A stretch of 11,658 nucleotides of DNA from the NCBI GenBank assembly GCA_038323615.1, contig JBBQHC010000094.1:1-11658 (forward strand). The letters are read 5' to 3'. The notes beneath the pieces are model-generated. The model was given only the letters and a program-made list of their open reading frames with translations, made no database searches and was not told the DNA's origin. Within the stretch, counting starts at the first letter, position 1. The number at the start of each line of letters is the position of its first letter. The DNA is from JBBKXP01 sp038323615 (GTDB taxonomy: Bacteria > Pseudomonadota > Alphaproteobacteria > Rhodobacterales > Rhodobacteraceae). The translations under genes and the position numbers were made by a program. Positions 6,334 to 11,658 of the stretch are shown here, piece by piece.

Positions 6334-7311
6334 TTGCCAGCGGCGCAGAACATTCTTGTCACCGGCGCGACGGGGTTTCTGGGGGCGCATCTGGTCGGTG
6401 CCCTTCGGCGCTCCGGTGACACTGTGATATCGCTCGCGCGTGCAGAGTCGGACCTGTCGCGACTGCGCCGCATCGGAAGCGATCATGCCCCCGCGATCTG
6501 TGCGCTTGAGGATCGCGCCGCACTGACCGCGCTGATCGCCCGCACCCAACCCGAAACCATTTTTCATCTGGCCGGCGATACGTCGGTGCGGCATTTCAGC
6601 GGCGACTGGCAGGCGGTCGACCGGGCGCAATCGGCAAATGTGGGCAATTCTCTCATCCTTCTGCGCGCGGCGATGGAATCCGGTGCGCCGGTCAAGCGGA
6701 TCATCCGTACTGGCGGGCTCGAAGAATACGGCGACGGTCCCAAACCCGCCAGTGAAACGCAGGCAACGGCCCCGACATCGCCCTATTCGGCAAGCCAAGC
6801 CGCCGTCACCGGCTGGTTTTCCGCCTTGCAGCATCAGACGCAGATCATGCTGACGACCCTGCGGCCGGCCCTTGTCTACGGGCCCGGCCAAGGGGACGGT
6901 TTCCTGATTCCGGCGCTGATCGCGGCCCTGCTGCGAAAGGATGTGTTCGCAATGGGTGACGGTTTGCAGCGCCGTGATTTGCTTTACGTGGACGACATGA
7001 TCGCGGCTTTCATGCTGACCCGGCATCGCGACGATCTGCGCGGCGCGGTGATCAACATTTCGTCCGGCAAAGCTGTGGCGATGCGGTCAGTGGCGCTCAA
7101 GATCGGCAGTCTTCTTGGCGCGACCGACCTACTGAAATTTGGCGCACTGCCGGGGCGTGCAATGGACCTCGACGAGGTATCGGGGTCGAACGCGCTGGCG
7201 CTGGCGCGTTTGGGTTGGGCACCGCAGGTGTTGCTTGACGAAGGTTTGCGCCGCACCATCGACGCATTGATGCGTGAACATCAGGCCACCGCGCCGGAAC
7301 CCGGAAAATGA
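6334..7311 (+). CDS. SDR-family NAD(P)-dependent epimerase/reductase, atypical active site
   Basis: A 325-residue extended SDR protein with the nucleotide-binding motif VTGATGFLGAHLV near residue 11 and FHLAGDTSVRH, typical of nucleotide-sugar epimerases, dehydratases and 4-ketoreductases. The usual YxxxK reads Tyr151-SAS-Gln155, and the usual catalytic Ser/Thr position, four residues before the YG pair, is Gly128 (in RTGGLEEYGDGP). LRPALVYGPGQG is normal. The start is a TTG three bases after the previous stop, with AAGGG ten bases upstream; no nearby ATG fits. From context it is the best candidate for reducing the 4-keto group, or for epimerising, after C-methylation. The unusual residues may mark a subfamily with its own chemistry rather than a dead enzyme, since the gene is intact and coupled to both neighbours. 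Confidence 0.82.
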   Translation: MPAAQNILVTGATGFLGAHLVGALRRSGDTVISLARAESDLSRLRRIGSDHAPAICALEDRAALTALIARTQPETIFHLAGDTSVRHFSGDWQAVDRAQSANVGNSLILLRAAMESGAPVKRIIRTGGLEEYGDGPKPASETQATAPTSPYSASQAAVTGWFSALQHQTQIMLTTLRPALVYGPGQGDGFLIPALIAALLRKDVFAMGDGLQRRDLLYVDDMIAAFMLTRHRDDLRGAVINISSGKAVAMRSVALKIGSLLGATDLLKFGALPGRAMDLDEVSGSNALALARLGWAPQVLLDEGLRRTIDALMREHQATAPEPGK

Positions 7312-7916
7312 ACATGCGTATTATGGATCACCTGATCGCGCTGTGGAAAACATCGCGTCTGCGCCTGACCCAGCGGATCCTGGCGCATCGCATCAGGGCG
7401 CGTCATCCCGACATGTTTTGCGATCCGTCGACGATCTGGGATTATGGCTATGCTGACATTGACGCTATCGAGATTGGCCGGAACGTCAGCGTCCGCGCAT
7501 TTGCCGAAATCCTTGTCTATCGGGTGTCCCCGCGCAGCGCCGTCCCCGGCAAGCTGGTCCTGCGCGATGGCGCGGTTATCTCGACCGGGGTTCGCATCCG
7601 TGCGGCAGGGGGGCAGATTGAAATTGGCAAATACGCGGCGGTCGGCCAGAACTGCGTCGTTGTGGCGGCCAACCACAAGCCAGCCGCAGACGGAAGGATC
7701 ATCGACACGATGTGGGACGAGGTCCGCACCGGGGTCATTCTGGGCAACGATGTCTGGGTCGGGGCAAATTGCACGTTGCTGGCCGGGTGTCGCATCGGTG
7801 ACGGGGCAATCATCGCGGCCGGAAGCGTTGTTCGCGGCGAGGTGCCGGCGGGCGAATTGTGGGGTGGCGTGCCGGCTCGGCGACTACGCAGCAGCGTTGC
7901 CGACTCTGCCCTTTGA
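7308..7916 (+). CDS. Hexapeptide-repeat O-acyltransferase
   Basis: A left-handed beta-helix acyltransferase (LbH, maltose O-acetyltransferase/xenobiotic acetyltransferase group) of 202 residues, probably using acetyl-CoA to O-acetylate the glycan or sugar. The repeats run from about residue 50 (IEIGRNVSVRAFAEILVY) to about 185, with the C-terminal hallmark GEVPAGELWGGVPARRLR. His123 in VVAANHKPA is the likely catalytic base. The first 40 residues are basic and outside the helix. The ATG at 7308 overlaps the previous stop; a second ATG at 7314 sits at a better distance from GGAAAA (7303-7308) and may be the true start. It is the last gene of the operon, and no clear terminator follows. Confidence 0.88.
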   Translation: MNMRIMDHLIALWKTSRLRLTQRILAHRIRARHPDMFCDPSTIWDYGYADIDAIEIGRNVSVRAFAEILVYRVSPRSAVPGKLVLRDGAVISTGVRIRAAGGQIEIGKYAAVGQNCVVVAANHKPAADGRIIDTMWDEVRTGVILGNDVWVGANCTLLAGCRIGDGAIIAAGSVVRGEVPAGELWGGVPARRLRSSVADSAL

Positions 7917-8055
7917 AGGCGTCGACGGATCGCGGGGCTGTCGCAATCGACCGTCATTTCCGTGCCGCCCTTGCACGAGGAGGCGTTTCTGACCGATGCC
8001 GCCGGTCGGCGCGGCAGGCAGGGGTTGGCAGGGGCGGATAGCGGGCCTAGATAAA
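7917..8055 (+). pseudogene. Possible gene remnant after the acyltransferase
   Basis: Reading on in the acyltransferase frame past its TGA (7914-7916), the frame stays open up to a TAA at 8053-8055 and encodes a plausible peptide tail (for example GLSQSTVISVPPLHEEAFLT), with G/C-rich third positions in its first part. It has no start codon with a ribosome binding site and no recognised family. It may be the decayed C-terminal end of a gene lost when the sugar operon was inserted, or simply a chance open frame in GC-rich DNA. Confidence 0.2.
8025..8053 (+). promoter_or_regulatory. Possible sigma-70-type promoter of tspO
   Basis: TTGGCA (8025-8030) matches five of six bases of the -35 consensus. 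It is followed after 17 bases by TAGATA (8048-8053), a weak -10 box. Transcription would start around 8060, about 23 bases before the GTG start chosen for tspO. The spacing is ideal but the -10 match is poor, so this is tentative. Confidence 0.35.
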
Positions 8056-8067
8056 CACCGACCGTCC

Positions 8068-8075
8068 AGAAAGGG
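8068..8075 (+). promoter_or_regulatory. Ribosome binding site deciding the tspO start
   Basis: AGAAAGGG ends seven bases before the GTG at 8083. It supports this start over an in-frame ATG at 7996, which has GAGGAGG 12 bases upstream but would add 29 residues without family support and lie ahead of the probable promoter. Confidence 0.55.
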
Positions 8076-8082
8076 CCGCGCC

Positions 8083-8562
8083 GTGGATATCACCTTATTC
8101 CTGATCTTTCTGTTGGCCACCGTCGCCGCCGGCGCCACCGGCGCAATGTTTCCGACCGGCCCGTGGTACAAATCGCTGAACAAACCGACATGGGTGCCGT
8201 CCAACTGGGTGTTTCCAGTAGTCTGGACGTCGATTTATTTGTTGATTTCATTTGCCGGGGCGCGGGTTGCCGTGTTGGAAGGCAACGCCTATGCGATGGC
8301 GTTCTGGGGTGCGCAGATCGCCTTTAATACGCTTTGGACCCCGATCTTTTTCGGGCTGCGGCGGTTGCGCGGGTCGCTGCCTGTCATGGCCGGGCTGTGG
8401 ATCGCGGTGGCGGGTGCGACGGTGACGCATTTCCAGCTGGATTTCTGGGCCGGGCTGGCCTTTGTGCCCTATCTGATCTGGGTTAGCATAGCGGCGGCGC
8501 TGAACGTGGAATTGGCGCGGCTGAACCCGGATCAAAAGCCCATCAAGATGTCGCAGATCTGA
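8083..8562 (+). CDS. tspO: TspO/MBR family tryptophan-rich sensory protein
   Basis: A 159-residue inner or outer membrane protein with five predicted membrane helices (about 3-22, 43-63, 68-88, 98-115 and 121-141). TspO binds porphyrins and related ligands; in Rhodobacter it tunes oxygen-dependent photopigment gene expression and tetrapyrrole export. Family marks are KPTWVPSNWVFPVVWTSIY (34-52), FNTLWTPIFFGLRR (81-94) and PYLIWVSIAAALN (129-141), with many tryptophans. The GTG start gives the normal family length and has a good ribosome binding site. It stands apart from the sugar operon (gap of 166 bases) and converges on the sseB-like gene, 39 bases apart. There is no sign in this window of photosynthesis genes. 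Confidence 0.95.
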   Translation: MDITLFLIFLLATVAAGATGAMFPTGPWYKSLNKPTWVPSNWVFPVVWTSIYLLISFAGARVAVLEGNAYAMAFWGAQIAFNTLWTPIFFGLRRLRGSLPVMAGLWIAVAGATVTHFQLDFWAGLAFVPYLIWVSIAAALNVELARLNPDQKPIKMSQI

Positions 8563-8601
8563 CACCTGCGGCTTTTCGGGTATGACTTCAGTCTTTCCGC
8601 T

Positions 8602-9381
8602 TTAGCGCAATTTCGGCGGCCTGTCGGGGTCCATACCCGGTGCGGCGGGCGCGGCAGGGACCACCAGTTCAGGCAGGTCGAACCGCAGCCCGACCCGCGC
8701 CAACCGCCCGACGATCGGGTCGGCGCTGGGTAGAAACGTGACGTCCAGCACCCCGGCATCGATGCCTGAAAACACCAGCGCCTCGCCCACGGCGGCCGCC
8801 AGCGCGGTTTCGGCCCCCGGCAATGCCCCGACGAACCCCAGCATATGACCGCGCCCGCCGTCGCCGTATTTAACCCCGACCAGCCAGACCGCCTGCGCCA
8901 GACCGCCCGCTGCCGCCAGTTTGCGGTCAAGTGCCTGCAACAGCCCACCGGGCAGACCACGCGGCGCGAACACCTCGACCGGGCGGGCAGACATCATCGC
9001 CGGGCCTTGCGCCAGCGTTGCGGCCAGCCAGTCGACCGCATCAGGCGGGATCAGCATGGCACTGGGGGCGACGTCGGGATTCAGTGCGACCCCGATCCCC
9101 TGCCCCGCCAGCATCGCGGCCAATGCCCGCCCGGACATCCCCACAAAGGGCGCGGGCTTGCCGACGAATTCGGCCAGCCGCGCCTCGCGGTCAAACACCA
9201 GCGCGTAGGATATACCCTCTACGTCGAACAGGTCGGGCGACGCCCGGTCGTCGGTCGGCGCCGCCTCGAGCAGCAAAAACACTTCGCCGTCGGCCAGCCG
9301 TTCATAAAACCGCAGGCGGGCGGTGCCGTCGTCGGGGGCGGCCTCCATCGCGGCATGGGCCGCGTCCAGTTCAGTCTGCAT
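8602..9381 (-). CDS. SseB family protein
   Basis: A 259-residue soluble protein of the SseB family. The first half (about 18-130) carries FYERLADGEVFLLLE, a segment SYALVFDREARLAEFVG, and GRALAAMLAGQGIGVALNPD. The second half (about 145-240) carries the C-terminal SseB-like region ending in GLRFDLPELVVPAAP. The alphaproteobacterial members are widespread but of unknown role; the E. coli namesake relates to serine sensitivity and sulfurtransferase genetics, which does not settle the function here. The start overlaps the end of the upstream glycosylase-type gene by 11 bases, so the two are one transcription unit on the minus strand. It is rich in Ala and Gly but intact. Confidence 0.82.
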   Translation of the reverse strand: MQTELDAAHAAMEAAPDDGTARLRFYERLADGEVFLLLEAAPTDDRASPDLFDVEGISYALVFDREARLAEFVGKPAPFVGMSGRALAAMLAGQGIGVALNPDVAPSAMLIPPDAVDWLAATLAQGPAMMSARPVEVFAPRGLPGGLLQALDRKLAAAGGLAQAVWLVGVKYGDGGRGHMLGFVGALPGAETALAAAVGEALVFSGIDAGVLDVTFLPSADPIVGRLARVGLRFDLPELVVPAAPAAPGMDPDRPPKLR

Positions 9382-9964
9382 CTGCCATCACCGTCGCGAC
9401 ACGCGCCCGCAACGCGGGCAGCACCTCGGCCTCAAACCAGGGATTGCGCCGGATCCACCCGGTATTGCGCCATGACGGATGCGGCAGGGCGAACACCTCT
9501 GGCGCATGGGCCCGCCAACTGCGCACGGTTTCAGTGACTCCGGTCTTGATCCCCAGATGCCAGCGATGGGCATGCGCCCCGACCAGCACCACCAGCCGGA
9601 CCGCCTGCAAAAGATCCATCACCCGACTATGCCATGTCTGCGCGCAAATCGGCGGCGGCGGCAGGTCGGCCCCCTTGGCGTCATAGCCCGGAAAACAGAA
9701 CGCCATCGGCACGATCGCCACACGGGCACGGTCATAGAACGCATCCGCCGACAGCCCAAGCCAGTCGCGCAGACGATCACCCGAGGGGTCCGAAAACGGC
9801 ACCCCGCTTTGATGCACCCGCGCCCCCGGTGCCTGCCCCGCGATCAACAGCCGGGCGGTTGGCGCGAACCACGGCACTGGACGCGGCGCGTGGCCCGTTG
9901 CGGTGGCGGCAAACCTGTCCGCACACAGACGACAACGGGTGATTTCGCCGATCAATCCATCCAT
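9371..9964 (-). CDS. Uracil-DNA glycosylase family protein, Fe-S type
   Basis: A 197-residue protein of the uracil-DNA glycosylase superfamily, which removes uracil or related damaged bases from DNA. Motif 1 is GQAPGARVHQSGVPF (43-57) and the DNA-intercalation motif is HPSWRN (162-167). Four cysteines, Cys11, Cys14, Cys90 and Cys107, have the spacing of the [4Fe-4S] ligands of family 4 enzymes. In family 4, motif 1 usually reads GEAPG; here Gln44 replaces Glu. This marks a related but less studied group, whose substrate range may differ. It is the first gene of a two-gene minus-strand unit with the SseB-family gene and is divergent from nhaA across 103 bases. Confidence 0.85.
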   Translation of the reverse strand: MDGLIGEITRCRLCADRFAATATGHAPRPVPWFAPTARLLIAGQAPGARVHQSGVPFSDPSGDRLRDWLGLSADAFYDRARVAIVPMAFCFPGYDAKGADLPPPPICAQTWHSRVMDLLQAVRLVVLVGAHAHRWHLGIKTGVTETVRSWRAHAPEVFALPHPSWRNTGWIRRNPWFEAEVLPALRARVATVMADAD

Positions 9965-10055
9965 CCGCTTGGCCTAAGCCGCCGACCCGGCAATGAAAAG
10001 CCCCCGTCCCGTTGCCCCCGGCCTGCATATGTCCTAATCACCAAGCCACAACGAC

Positions 10056-10061
10056 AAGGGG
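10056..10061 (+). promoter_or_regulatory. Ribosome binding site of nhaA
   Basis: AAGGGG lies six bases before the ATG at 10068 and fixes this start. The 103-base region between the divergent genes also holds a weak -35/-10 pair, TTGCCC (10012-10017) and TAATCA (10035-10040) with a 17-base spacer, which is too poor to call as a promoter. A near-palindrome sits around 9967-9979, next to the start of the minus-strand gene. Confidence 0.6.
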
Positions 10062-10067
10062 CTGCCG

Positions 10068-11351
10068 ATGTATCGCGTCTGGAACTTCGTGACCAACTAC
10101 TCGCTTTTATTGATCGGCGGGGCTTTGCTGGCGCTGATCTGGGTCAACACTTTCCCCGATAGTTATCACCAACTTGTCGACTTTGCCCTGATCGATGACT
10201 TTTTCATCGGCTATGCCCATTACGATGACAGCGGTGCGGTCGCCTATCGCACGCTGACCCTGCACTACCTTGTCAATGATGTCCTGATGGCGTTCTTTTT
10301 CGCCATCGCCGCCAAAGAAGTCTGGGAGGCGGTGATCCTTGAAAACGGCAGCCTGCGTGGCAAAAAGGCGGCGACACCGCTGGTTGCGACGCTGGGCGGC
10401 ATGATCGGGCCGATTACCGTCTATCTGGGTCTGGCCGCCTTTCTGGGGTCCGATACCTACGATGCGGTCGCACGCGGTTGGGCGATTCCGACCGCGACGG
10501 ATATCGCGTTCAGCTATCTTGTCGGGCGCATGGTATTCGGGGCGGGCCATCCGGCGGTGCGGTTTCTGCTGCTGCTGGCGATCGCAGACGATGCTGCCGG
10601 GCTGATCATTCTCGCCGTGTTCTATCCCTCGGGCGATCTGACGCCGCTGTGGCTGCTGTTGTCGCTGGGGGCGGCAATCGCGGTGTTTGTGCTGGCGAAC
10701 TGGTTGCCCCGCCGACTGGACCGGGGCAACGAGGCGCGACCGAATTCAACCTGGGTGCGCGACAAACTGTCGTTCTGGCCCTATCTGATTGCCGGCGCGC
10801 TTAGCTGGTATGGCTTTCAAGAGGCCGGGATTCATCCCGCCCTTGGCCTGCTGCCCATCGTTCCGACGATCCCCCATGCCGACCGGGCGTTCGGTATATT
10901 CTCGGAAGCCGAACAGTATCTGACGGACCTGCTGAACCATATCGAACATCTGCTCAAACACCCGGTCGAGGTGATCCTGTTCTTCTTTGGCTTCCTCAAT
11001 GCAGGGGTCGAATTTTCGTCAATCGGATCGCCCACCTGGCTGGTGCTGGCGGGGCTGCTGATCGGCAAACCGGCGGGCATCCTGCTGTTCGGCTGGGTTG
11101 CGGCGTATCCGATGAAGCTGGGCCTGCCGGCAGGAATGCGCACCATCGACCTGCTGGTGATCGGTTGTGTCGCCGCCATCGGATTCACGGTGTCGCTGTT
11201 CATCGCATCGGTTGCGTTTGACGGTTCTGCCATGCTGGGCGACATCAACGTGCGCGACGCCGCCAAGATGGGAGCACTGTTCAGCTTTGCGGCTGCGTTC
11301 GTCGCCTTTGCGGTGGGGAAATTGACGGGTGTGGTCAAGCAAGACGGCTGA
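10068..11351 (+). CDS. nhaA: NhaA-type Na+/H+ antiporter
   Basis: An inner-membrane antiporter that exchanges internal Na+ (or Li+) for external H+ and helps in salt and alkaline pH tolerance. The core motifs are present: VNDVLMAFFFAIAAKE (around Asn70-Asp71), WAIPTATDIAFS with Asp145 (equivalent to E. coli Asp133), and LLLAIADDAAGLIILAVFY with Asp174-Asp175 (E. coli Asp163-Asp164). FFFGFLNAGVEF and LIGKPAGILLFGW are further family marks. It has 427 residues against 388 in E. coli, with extra residues near the N-terminus (about 38-63) and in the central loops. The E. coli GLEIKRE segment is AAKEVWE here, so it belongs to a divergent NhaA branch. It is probably a single-gene unit; a marine habitat would suit the function. 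Confidence 0.93.
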   Translation: MYRVWNFVTNYSLLLIGGALLALIWVNTFPDSYHQLVDFALIDDFFIGYAHYDDSGAVAYRTLTLHYLVNDVLMAFFFAIAAKEVWEAVILENGSLRGKKAATPLVATLGGMIGPITVYLGLAAFLGSDTYDAVARGWAIPTATDIAFSYLVGRMVFGAGHPAVRFLLLLAIADDAAGLIILAVFYPSGDLTPLWLLLSLGAAIAVFVLANWLPRRLDRGNEARPNSTWVRDKLSFWPYLIAGALSWYGFQEAGIHPALGLLPIVPTIPHADRAFGIFSEAEQYLTDLLNHIEHLLKHPVEVILFFFGFLNAGVEFSSIGSPTWLVLAGLLIGKPAGILLFGWVAAYPMKLGLPAGMRTIDLLVIGCVAAIGFTVSLFIASVAFDGSAMLGDINVRDAAKMGALFSFAAAFVAFAVGKLTGVVKQDG

Positions 11352-11377
11352 CTTTTGCTGAACTCAGCGCAAAGTGA

Positions 11378-11420
11378 AGCGGAAACCAGCTGTTTGTCCG
11401 CTGAAACCGCTGTATAGCGG
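11378..11420. repeat. Two adjacent hairpins in front of the ABC ATPase gene
   Basis: Stem one pairs AGCGGA (11378-11383) with TCCGCT (11397-11402), extended by AAC (11384-11386) with GTT (11392-11394) across a two-base bulge. Stem two is CCGCT (11407-11411) with AGCGG (11416-11420) around GTAT. The same CCGCT core occurs in both. There is no T-tract, so a normal intrinsic terminator is unlikely. Operator sites or a leader structure are possible. The rest of the 171-base gap shows no clear promoter. Confidence 0.35.
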
Positions 11421-11522
11421 GGCCATGATCCGACATACTGCGTGAAAAGGCATAAAGTCACAGCACGTAAACGATCCGTCGTCATAAGGTGCGAAGCCCG
11501 AACGGGGCAAATCGGAAAGCAT

Positions 11523-11658
11523 ATGCTCGAATTCACGAATGTGAGCAAATCGTTCTGGACCGGCAAGCAGCGCAAGGTGATCCTTGACCGCGCGTCGTTT
11601 CGTGTCGAACTGGGGCGCAGTCTGGGCATTCTGGCGCCTAATGGCACCGGCAAGACGA
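11523..11658 (+). CDS. ABC transporter ATP-binding protein, polysaccharide export type (partial)
   Basis: Only the first 45 codons are in the window. They read like an ABC ATPase start: MLEFTNVSKSFW at the beginning, a strand-turn region with VILDRASFRVELGRSLGIL, and a Walker A motif APNGTGKT just before the window edge. The short N-terminal part with a basic insert (TGKQRK) resembles KpsT/Wzt-like ATPases that power export of capsule or O-antigen across the inner membrane. The ATG has GGAAAG only three bases upstream (11514-11519). The nearby sugar operon supports a polysaccharide export role, but with a quarter or less of the protein visible, another ABC class cannot be excluded. Confidence 0.7.
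   Translation, partial: MLEFTNVSKSFWTGKQRKVILDRASFRVELGRSLGILAPNGTGKT

Noticed and set aside
5554..7026. Long open frame of 490 residues on the minus strand
   Set aside because: It spans the antisense of the methyltransferase and SDR genes and their junction. Composition is typical of a GC-driven shadow and no domain is visible.
7924..7955. Terminator after the acyltransferase
   Set aside because: Only a 5-bp GACGG/CCGTC pair over a long loop, without a T-tract.
7996..8082. ATG start for tspO at 7996
   Set aside because: Adds 29 non-family residues and precedes the probable promoter, although GAGGAGG lies 12 bases upstream. The GTG at 8083 gives the normal length.
8563..8601. Bidirectional terminator between tspO and the SseB-family gene
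   Set aside because: Only a 4-bp GACT/AGTC repeat and scattered T residues are seen; not enough for a stem-loop plus T-tract.
1..11658. CRISPR array, insertion sequence or prophage genes
   Set aside because: No regularly spaced repeats, transposase motifs or phage structural genes were found on either strand.

Overview
The window looks like a chromosomal stretch of an alphaproteobacterium, most likely a marine member of the Rhodobacterales (Roseobacter group). The pointers are high-GC codon use in all main genes, a stand-alone TspO, an SseB-family protein, a uracil-DNA glycosylase-family protein of alphaproteobacterial type, and many ATGA stop/start overlaps. This placement is an inference from sequence style; no rRNA or complete tRNA is present.

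Layout. Bases 1-421 are visibly more AT-rich and hold no convincing gene. They contain the 3' part of a tRNA-like gene (T-arm, acceptor strand and CCA) without its 5' half, several inverted repeats, and a compact rho-independent terminator. Next come a small uncharacterised reading frame (422-763) and a structured leader (759-840) whose outer 11-bp stem covers the likely ribosome binding site of the first main gene.

Bases 841-7916 form one tightly packed plus-strand operon of seven genes with 4-base overlaps or 3-base gaps. The genes are glucose-1-phosphate cytidylyltransferase (rfbF), CDP-glucose 4,6-dehydratase (rfbG), a DegT-family PLP enzyme with His in place of the PLP lysine (3-dehydratase type, without Fe-S cysteines), a GT4 glycosyltransferase, a TylCIII/TcaB9-type sugar C-methyltransferase, an SDR-family NAD(P)-dependent enzyme lacking the usual catalytic Lys and Ser/Thr, and a hexapeptide-repeat O-acyltransferase. 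Together they read as a complete line for making, transferring and decorating a CDP-activated, C-methyl-branched 6-deoxy or 3,6-dideoxy hexose on a surface polysaccharide. The exact sugar cannot be read from the sequence.

The right part is mostly housekeeping: TspO (8083-8562, +), then a convergent minus-strand pair, uracil-DNA glycosylase family (9964-9371) overlapping an SseB-family gene (9381-8602), then divergently a NhaA-type Na+/H+ antiporter (10068-11351, +). After a 171-base gap with two hairpins, the window ends inside a polysaccharide-export-type ABC ATPase (from 11523) cut just after its Walker A motif. This suggests that capsule or polysaccharide export genes resume to the right and that the housekeeping block lies between two surface-polysaccharide loci.

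The most interesting items are the predicted branched CDP-sugar pathway with its two atypical active sites, the RBS-covering leader structure, and the tRNA fragment at the left edge, which hints at an island boundary.
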